In this document: piece after piece, positions 7,066 through 10,900 of the stretch
Layout of the letters: every line of letters starts with the position of its first letter
How positions within the stretch are numbered: position 1 is the stretch's first letter
From: JAWXUT01 sp044426075
GTDB taxonomy: Bacteria; Bacillota; Clostridia; Christensenellales; DTU072
Length of the DNA: 10,900 bases
Reading direction: 5' to 3'
Assembly (NCBI GenBank): GCA_044426075.1
Contig: JAWXUT010000057.1
Coordinates: forward strand, 1 to 10,900
Notes under the pieces: generated by a model
What the model was told of the DNA's origin: nothing
The model's input: only the letters and a program-made list of their open reading frames with translations
Database searches by the model: none
Translations under genes and position numbers: made by a program

Positions 7066-8454
7066 ATGAAAGTACAATTTACAGAAACCGTTCTTCGTGA
7101 TGCAAACCAATCTTTAATAGCAACACGTTTGCCTTATGCAAAATTTGAGGACATTCTATCTACAATGGACACCGCAGGTTATTATTCAGTTGAGTGCTGG
7201 GGTGGCGCAACATTTGACTCTTGCTTGAGATTTTTGGGTGAAGATCCATGGGAAAGATTAAGAAAGTTAAGAAAACATTTGCCAAACTCAAAATTGCAAA
7301 TGCTTTTGAGAGGACAAAACATTTTGGGTTACAAACACTATCCAGATGATGTTGTTCGCAAATTTATTCAAAAATCAGTTGAAAATGGTATTGATATTAT
7401 CCGTATATTTGATGCTCTTAACGACCTACGCAACATTAAAGTTGCAGTTGAAGAGACCATTAAATGTGGTGCACACGCATCTGGAGCTATCAGCTGGACA
7501 CAAAGCCCAGTTCACACTTTAGAAGCTTATGTTCAAATCGCAAAAGATATGGCAGATATGGGTGTTCATTCAATCTGTATTAAAGATATGGCTGGCGTTA
7601 TGGGTCCACAAGAGGCTTATGATCTAGTTAAAGCAATTAAAGCAGCAGTAAATCTACCTGTAATTTTGCACACACATAGCACAACTGGTCTTGCATTTAT
7701 GACATATGTTAAAGCAGTTGAAGCTGGCTGTGACGTTATTGATACAGCATCATCTTGTTTCAGTGGTGGTACATCACAACCTGCAACAGAAACACTTAAC
7801 TATGCTCTAAAACAAATGGGTTACGAGTCAGATCTTAAAGAAGATGTTATTAAAACAGTTAACGATTTCTTCAAACCAATTAGAGATGGATACTTGGCAG
7901 ACGGCTTGCTAGACCCAAAATGTTTGGCAACAGATACCGATGCGCTTAACTACAAAGTTCCAGGCGGAATGTTGAGCAACTTGATGAGCCAATTAAAACA
8001 ACAAAATGCTATCCACCGTTTAGATGAAGTTTTACTAGAAACACCACGTGTTCGTGAAGATTTAGGATATCCTCCACTAGTAACACCAATGAGCCAAATG
8101 GTTGGAGTTCAAGCTGCAACAAACGTATTGTTGGGCGAGAGATACAAATCAGTTGGAAAAGAGGTTAAGGCATATATTCACGGAGAATATGGCAAAACTC
8201 CAGCTCCAGTTAACGCAGAGTTAGCAGCAAAAGTAATGGGTGATACAGAGATTATCACTTGCCGTTACGCAGATTTACTTGAACCAGAGTTCGATAAGGT
8301 TAAAGCAGAATTAGGCGACACCGCTCGTTCAGATGAAGATGTATTATCATATATCGCATTCCCACAACAAGCAACAAAGTTCTTTGAAGATCGTCTAGCA
8401 AAAGAGCAAAACGTGGCAAAATATACAATTGAGCCTATTAAGGAGGACAAATAA
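7066..8454 (+). CDS. oadA: Oxaloacetate decarboxylase alpha subunit (carboxyltransferase), no biotin domain
   Basis: The protein is 462 residues and belongs to the pyruvate carboxylase/OadA carboxyltransferase family, a TIM barrel that transfers CO2 from oxaloacetate to biotin. It opens with ETVLRDANQSLIATR. Metal and active-site residues are visible: D12, K173 in IKDMAG (171-176), and H202/H204 in LHTHSTTG (201-208). Their spacing equals D17, K178, H207 and H209 of Klebsiella OadA with a constant offset of five. The protein ends after the C-terminal barrel extension with no Ala/Pro linker or biotinyl domain, whereas the Klebsiella subunit has biotin fused; here the carrier is a separate gene downstream. 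One oddity is N14 where the family normally has His (RDAHQ). The gene overlaps oadG by one base, and its last codons contain the oadG ribosome binding site. A pyruvate carboxylase B subunit is the alternative, but the OadB and OadG neighbours make a decarboxylase much more likely. Confidence 0.93.
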   Translation: MKVQFTETVLRDANQSLIATRLPYAKFEDILSTMDTAGYYSVECWGGATFDSCLRFLGEDPWERLRKLRKHLPNSKLQMLLRGQNILGYKHYPDDVVRKFIQKSVENGIDIIRIFDALNDLRNIKVAVEETIKCGAHASGAISWTQSPVHTLEAYVQIAKDMADMGVHSICIKDMAGVMGPQEAYDLVKAIKAAVNLPVILHTHSTTGLAFMTYVKAVEAGCDVIDTASSCFSGGTSQPATETLNYALKQMGYESDLKEDVIKTVNDFFKPIRDGYLADGLLDPKCLATDTDALNYKVPGGMLSNLMSQLKQQNAIHRLDEVLLETPRVREDLGYPPLVTPMSQMVGVQAATNVLLGERYKSVGKEVKAYIHGEYGKTPAPVNAELAAKVMGDTEIITCRYADLLEPEFDKVKAELGDTARSDEDVLSYIAFPQQATKFFEDRLAKEQNVAKYTIEPIKEDK

Positions 8455-8864
8455 TGTATTTTTTACTTGCAGCAGATGCGGTTACAACTTCAACTGAAGT
8501 AAGTATCGGAGATGCTTTATTGTTGGCAGTTATAGCAATTGCAGTAATTATGTTGATGCTATCAGCGCTTATGGCAATCATATATGCAATGCCACCAGTT
8601 ATCAATTGGTTGGATAAAACTATTGCAGACTTCCGCAAAAAGAAAGCAGAAGCAACAGCCCCAGCAGCAGCGGTGGTTGAAGCAGAAGTGGCACCAGTAG
8701 TTGCACCAAAAGCATTGGCAAAAGGCAGTTGTGGAGAAATTTGTTTATACAATGTTGAACCACGCACAGCAGCTATGATTATGGCAATAGTGGCAAATGA
8801 AATGGATACTCCAATCAATGAATTGAGATTCAAATCAATAAAAGCCGTTAGCGAAGAAGTTTAA
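8454..8864 (+). CDS. oadG: Oxaloacetate decarboxylase gamma subunit (OadG family)
   Basis: The protein is 136 residues. A short N-terminal segment is followed by one membrane helix at about 20-45, then a charged stretch (WLDKTIADFRKKK, 52-64), an Ala/Pro/Val-rich linker (about 66-90) and a C-terminal domain of about 45 residues (91-136). That domain contains TAAMIMAIVANEMDTPINEL and FKSIKAV, typical of Firmicutes OadG/MmdD proteins. The known role is to anchor the alpha subunit and carrier to the beta subunit at the membrane and stabilise the complex. The start ATG overlaps the oadA stop as TAATG, with AAGGAGG (8440-8446) seven bases upstream. The linker resembles that of the biotin carrier and probably serves flexibility. 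Identification rests on topology, size, tail motif and gene order, because the family is poorly conserved. Confidence 0.85.
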   Translation: MYFLLAADAVTTSTEVSIGDALLLAVIAIAVIMLMLSALMAIIYAMPPVINWLDKTIADFRKKKAEATAPAAAVVEAEVAPVVAPKALAKGSCGEICLYNVEPRTAAMIMAIVANEMDTPINELRFKSIKAVSEEV

Positions 8865-8883
8865 TTGTAAAGGAGAATATATA

Positions 8884-9282
8884 ATGAAATACAAAATTAC
8901 CCTTAAGGGAATAGTATACGAAGTAGAAGTAGAAAAGGGCGAGGCAATCGTACTTGACGAATATGAAGCAATGGCACCAGCTCCAGCAGTTGTAGCAGCA
9001 GCACCAGTAGCAGTTGCAGCAGCTCCAGTAGCTATCGCAGCACCAGCAGCTGCAGCAGCAACAGGCGCAGGCGATCCAGTTCCAGCACCACTACCAGGCG
9101 CAATTGTAAACGTTAAAGCAAGTGTTGGACAAACCGTTAAAGAAGGCGAAACAGTACTTATCTTAGAAGCTATGAAGATGGAAAATGAAATTCCAGCTCC
9201 AAAAGCAGGTAAGATTGTTAGCATTCTTGTTTCAAAAGGACAAACTGTTGCGTCAGGCGATATCTTGTTTGAAATAGCATAG
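8884..9282 (+). CDS. Biotin carrier protein of the decarboxylase complex
   Basis: The protein is 132 residues. Residues 1-30 form a small beta-rich head (MKYKITLKGIVYEVEVEKGE). Residues 31-62 are an Ala/Pro/Val linker. Residues 66-132 are a biotinyl/lipoyl domain with LPGAIVNVKASVGQTVKEG and EAMKMENEI. K98 in the AMKM motif is the expected biotin attachment site, added by biotin-protein ligase. The carrier shuttles carboxybiotin from the alpha subunit to the beta subunit. Equivalents include MmdC of Veillonella methylmalonyl-CoA decarboxylase and the fused C-terminus of Klebsiella OadA. AAAGGAG (8869-8875) precedes the ATG. The stop is TAG, followed 11 bases later by the beta-subunit gene. 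The function call is firm; the exact symbol is uncertain because free carriers are named inconsistently. Confidence 0.93.
   Translation: MKYKITLKGIVYEVEVEKGEAIVLDEYEAMAPAPAVVAAAPVAVAAAPVAIAAPAAAAATGAGDPVPAPLPGAIVNVKASVGQTVKEGETVLILEAMKMENEIPAPKAGKIVSILVSKGQTVASGDILFEIA
8995..9036 (+). repeat. Two 21-bp repeats in the Ala/Pro linker of the biotin carrier
   Basis: Units 8995-9015 and 9016-9036 encode AAAPVAV and AAAPVAI and differ at only a few bases. They are in frame and form part of the flexible linker, and probably grew by slippage. Linkers of this type are common in biotin carriers. Confidence 0.6.
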
Positions 9283-9293
9283 AGAGGTGTACG

Positions 9294-10460
9294 ATGGACT
9301 TCGGTGAATTATTTGTTACACTGGCGACCGATTCAGGTTTCGCCTCTATGACTTGGGGCAACTTGGCAATGCTAGCAATTGGCTTTATATTGTTGTTCCT
9401 AGGCATCGCTAAAAAGTTTGAGCCACTACTTTTAGTTGGTATCGCTTTTGGTATGATTCTTACAAACTTGCCAAACAGTGGGCTTTTCCATTCAGATTAT
9501 TGGACTGGTTCTTCTGTTGATTACGTATCTGTTTTGCAGTACGGCGGTTTGCTAGATATTCTTTATATCGGTGTTAAAACTGGTGTATATCCTTGTTTGA
9601 TATTTATTGGTGTTGGCGCTATGACCGATTTCGGACCTATGCTTGCTAACCCAAAATCATTACTATTAGGCGCAGCTGCTCAAATCGGCGTATTTATTGC
9701 ATTTATCCTTGCAATTCTAGTTGGTTTCAGTGGTGAAGAAGCTGCTTCAATCGGTATTATAGGTGGTGCCGACGGCCCAACCGCAATATGGTTGACTAAG
9801 TCGCTAGCCCCTAGCTTGTTGCCAGCTATCGCAGTTGCTGCATATTCATATATGGCGCTTATCCCAGTTATTCAACCTCCAATTATGAAGTTGATGACAA
9901 CTAAAGAAGAGCGCGCAATCAAAATGGATGCACCAAAAACTGTTTCTAAAAAGATAAAAATCATTTTTCCAATAGTAGTTACAGCTTTCACAGTATTGGT
10001 ATTGCCATCAGTTGCAGCACTAATCGGTTGTTTGATGTTCGGTAACTTGCTAAAAGAATGTGGTGTTACAGATAGACTTTCAGATACAGCACAAAACGCT
10101 CTTATGAACATTGTTACTATTTTCTTAGGAATCTCTGTTGGCGCTACAGCTACAGCAGAAGCTTTCTTGGCAGTAGAAACTCTTCTTATTATCGGTATCG
10201 GACTACTAGCATTTGCTTTGTCAACTGCGGGCGGTTTGCTATTCGGTAAGATTATGTGCAAAGTTACAAAAGGTAAAGTTAACCCACTTATCGGTGCTGC
10301 CGGTGTATCAGCTGTTCCAATGGCTGCCCGCGTAGTTCACACAGAGGGTCTAAAATACAATAAAGATAACTACTTATTAATGCACGCAATGGGACCAAAC
10401 GTAGCCGGCGTTATCGGCTCGGCGGTGGCGGCTGGTATACTTATGGCTATCTTCGGCTAA
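9294..10460 (+). CDS. oadB: Oxaloacetate decarboxylase beta subunit, Na+ pump
   Basis: The protein is 388 residues and a polytopic membrane protein of the OadB/MmdB/GcdB family. It decarboxylates carboxybiotin and couples this to Na+ export. The hallmark IGGADGPTAIWLTK lies at 156-169. Residues shown to matter in Klebsiella OadB all appear at a constant offset of 43: D160 (D203), Y186 (Y229), N330 (N373), G334 (G377), S339 (S382) and R346 (R389). A GPNVAGVIGSAVAAG segment closes the protein (367-381). At least nine hydrophobic segments are visible, with a cytoplasmic charged loop at about 200-222. The length is a little below Klebsiella's, mostly from a shorter N-terminus. The start ATG at 9294 has a GAGAGGTG site 11 bases after the carrier stop. 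It is the last gene of the operon, ending just before a strong terminator. Methylmalonyl-CoA or glutaconyl-CoA decarboxylase beta subunits are similar, but the alpha subunit here points to oxaloacetate. Confidence 0.95.
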   Translation: MDFGELFVTLATDSGFASMTWGNLAMLAIGFILLFLGIAKKFEPLLLVGIAFGMILTNLPNSGLFHSDYWTGSSVDYVSVLQYGGLLDILYIGVKTGVYPCLIFIGVGAMTDFGPMLANPKSLLLGAAAQIGVFIAFILAILVGFSGEEAASIGIIGGADGPTAIWLTKSLAPSLLPAIAVAAYSYMALIPVIQPPIMKLMTTKEERAIKMDAPKTVSKKIKIIFPIVVTAFTVLVLPSVAALIGCLMFGNLLKECGVTDRLSDTAQNALMNIVTIFLGISVGATATAEAFLAVETLLIIGIGLLAFALSTAGGLLFGKIMCKVTKGKVNPLIGAAGVSAVPMAARVVHTEGLKYNKDNYLLMHAMGPNVAGVIGSAVAAGILMAIFG

Positions 10461-10462
10461 AA

Positions 10463-10594
10463 TGTAAAAACGCGTATTTCACGCACCTAACTTCAAAAAC
10501 CCCCGCCCGCCCAGCACTCATTTACGCTCTAGTAATATTCGTGTTGGTCGGGCGGGGGTTTTATTGTTATGTACGCAAACTCCGCGTTTTTACA
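10463..10594. repeat. 12-bp perfect inverted repeat enclosing the oad terminator
   Basis: TGTAAAAACGCG at 10463-10474 is exactly complementary to CGCGTTTTTACA at 10583-10594. The arms flank the GC-rich terminator hairpin, so the whole stretch forms a nested palindrome. The left arm starts two bases after the oadB stop codon. Confidence 0.65.
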
Positions 10595-10682
10595 CGGCTC
10601 CTATTTAAGATTAATAAGTAAGAATAAGTTACGATTTCTGAAGACGCCATATATCACACATCTAACTTCACAAACCCACCCG
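10467..10682 (+). repeat. Diverged direct repeat preceding both terminator hairpins
   Basis: Copy one (10467-10509) and copy two (10641-10682) match in about 34 of 44 aligned columns by hand. The best core is CTAACTTCA followed by AAACCC. Each copy leads directly into, or forms the first arm of, a terminator hairpin, which suggests duplication of a terminator-containing element. Confidence 0.5.
10496..10562 (+). terminator. Strong Rho-independent terminator of the oad operon
   Basis: A perfect 14-bp stem (10496-10509 with 10549-10562, mostly C/G) extends inward by about seven more pairs with one mismatch (10511-10517 with 10541-10547). The loop is about 23 bases, longer than usual. The stem ends in TTTT. 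The A run on the left arm means it could also stop transcription from the other strand. Confidence 0.85.
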
Positions 10683-10712
10683 AAAAAGCATTCCATTCTT
10701 GGGGTGCTTTTT
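10683..10712 (+). terminator. Second Rho-independent terminator, strand uncertain
   Basis: AAAAAGCATTCC (10683-10694) pairs with GGGGTGCTTTTT (10701-10712), including two G-T pairs, around the loop ATTCTT. The T run suits the plus strand and the A run suits the minus strand equally, so it may also serve a minus-strand gene beyond the right edge. Confidence 0.65.
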
Positions 10713-10744
10713 GAATGAATAATTAATATTGAATAATGAATAAT

Positions 10745-10753
10745 TGTGGATAA
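10745..10753. other. Perfect DnaA-box sequence
   Basis: TGTGGATAA is the exact complement of the consensus DnaA box TTATCCACA. It is alone: I found no second good box nearby, so an origin is not supported. Isolated boxes can titrate DnaA or be chance in AT-rich DNA. Confidence 0.3.
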
Positions 10754-10806
10754 AATTATATAGTCGTCGTTGTTTGTGTAACTGATAAATCATATAATTG
10801 TAGGGT

Positions 10807-10824
10807 GCGTTAGTCCTCTGACGC
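10807..10824. other. Small GC-rich hairpin, possible dispersed palindromic repeat
   Basis: GCGTTAG (10807-10813) pairs with CTGACGC (10818-10824), with one G-T pair, around TCCT. It lies in a GC-rich island after TGTAGGGT within AT-rich DNA. It resembles short REP- or MITE-like elements of Firmicutes, but a single copy cannot prove this. Confidence 0.35.
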
Positions 10825-10900
10825 CCGCATCCGCATTAAAATATTATTCCACGATAAAATGCAATTCCACAAGTTTACATCGTCGTTTCCTTGATACTTA

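Larger units (their letters stand above)
10461..10900. other. Gene-free tail with terminators and small repeats
   Basis: No open frame with a ribosome binding site is seen in these 440 bases. They hold two terminator hairpins (10496-10562 and 10683-10712), a diverged direct repeat, an outer inverted repeat around the first terminator, GAATAAT repeats (about 10713-10745), one perfect DnaA-box sequence and a small GC-rich hairpin near 10807-10824. Confidence 0.65.

Noticed and set aside
8438..9224. Minus-strand open frames opposite oadG and the biotin carrier
   Set aside because: They arise from the Ala/Pro-rich codons read backwards; the plus-strand products have clear family motifs.
7066..9282. 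Pyruvate carboxylase (two-subunit type)
   Set aside because: No biotin carboxylase gene is present, and OadB and OadG follow in the same operon, which fits a Na+-pumping decarboxylase.
10713..10800. Replication origin
   Set aside because: Only one DnaA box is found and no dnaA or replication gene lies nearby in the window.
1..10900. CRISPR array, tRNA or rRNA gene, insertion sequence
   Set aside because: No regularly spaced repeats, tRNA cloverleaf, rRNA sequence or transposase motif was seen; the only tandem repeats are short and in coding sequence.

Overview
The window looks like a piece of a low-GC, anaerobic Bacillota (Clostridia-type) chromosome. The reasons are AT-rich intergenic DNA, strong AGGAGG-type ribosome binding sites, sigma-A-like promoters, and a Na+-pumping decarboxylase operon with a separate biotin carrier gene, an arrangement common in fermentative Firmicutes. 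This placement is inference; no rRNA or other marker gene is present. All three stop codons are used as terminators, so the genetic code appears standard.

Left half (1-6670), everything on the minus strand. Read in transcription order from about 6733 leftwards: a divergent class-I release factor (5651-6670) with its own promoter; a superfamily I UvrD/Rep-like helicase with a helical-repeat-like tail (3146-5590); a 240-residue coiled-coil protein (2418-3140); a one-pass membrane protein with a cytoplasmic, weakly ankyrin-like N-terminus and a GLUG-repeat ectodomain (499-2418); and a small three-helix membrane protein (176-502). The last four genes are nearly gapless (5-nt gap, TAATG overlap, ATGA overlap), so they are probably one translationally coupled unit. 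I do not recognise this gene set as a named system. A separate promoter at 130-158 drives a glycine-rich protein whose gene runs off the left edge.

Middle (6671-7065): a 395-bp AT-rich divergent intergenic region with one promoter in each direction.

Right half (7066-10460), plus strand: a compact four-gene operon for a membrane Na+-translocating oxaloacetate decarboxylase. The genes are the carboxyltransferase alpha subunit without a biotin domain, the gamma (OadG) membrane subunit, a free biotin carrier protein, and the beta (OadB) Na+ channel subunit. The alpha subunit moves CO2 from oxaloacetate to biotin on the carrier. The beta subunit decarboxylates carboxybiotin and exports Na+. The gamma subunit holds the complex together. 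No biotin carboxylase gene is present, which argues for decarboxylation rather than pyruvate carboxylation. Codon choice in this operon is visibly more uniform than on the left, which suggests high expression.

Tail (10461-10900): no gene seen. It holds a very strong GC-rich terminator, a second terminator hairpin preceded by a diverged copy of the same leader sequence, an AT-rich stretch with GAATAAT repeats and a perfect DnaA-box sequence, and a small GC-rich hairpin.
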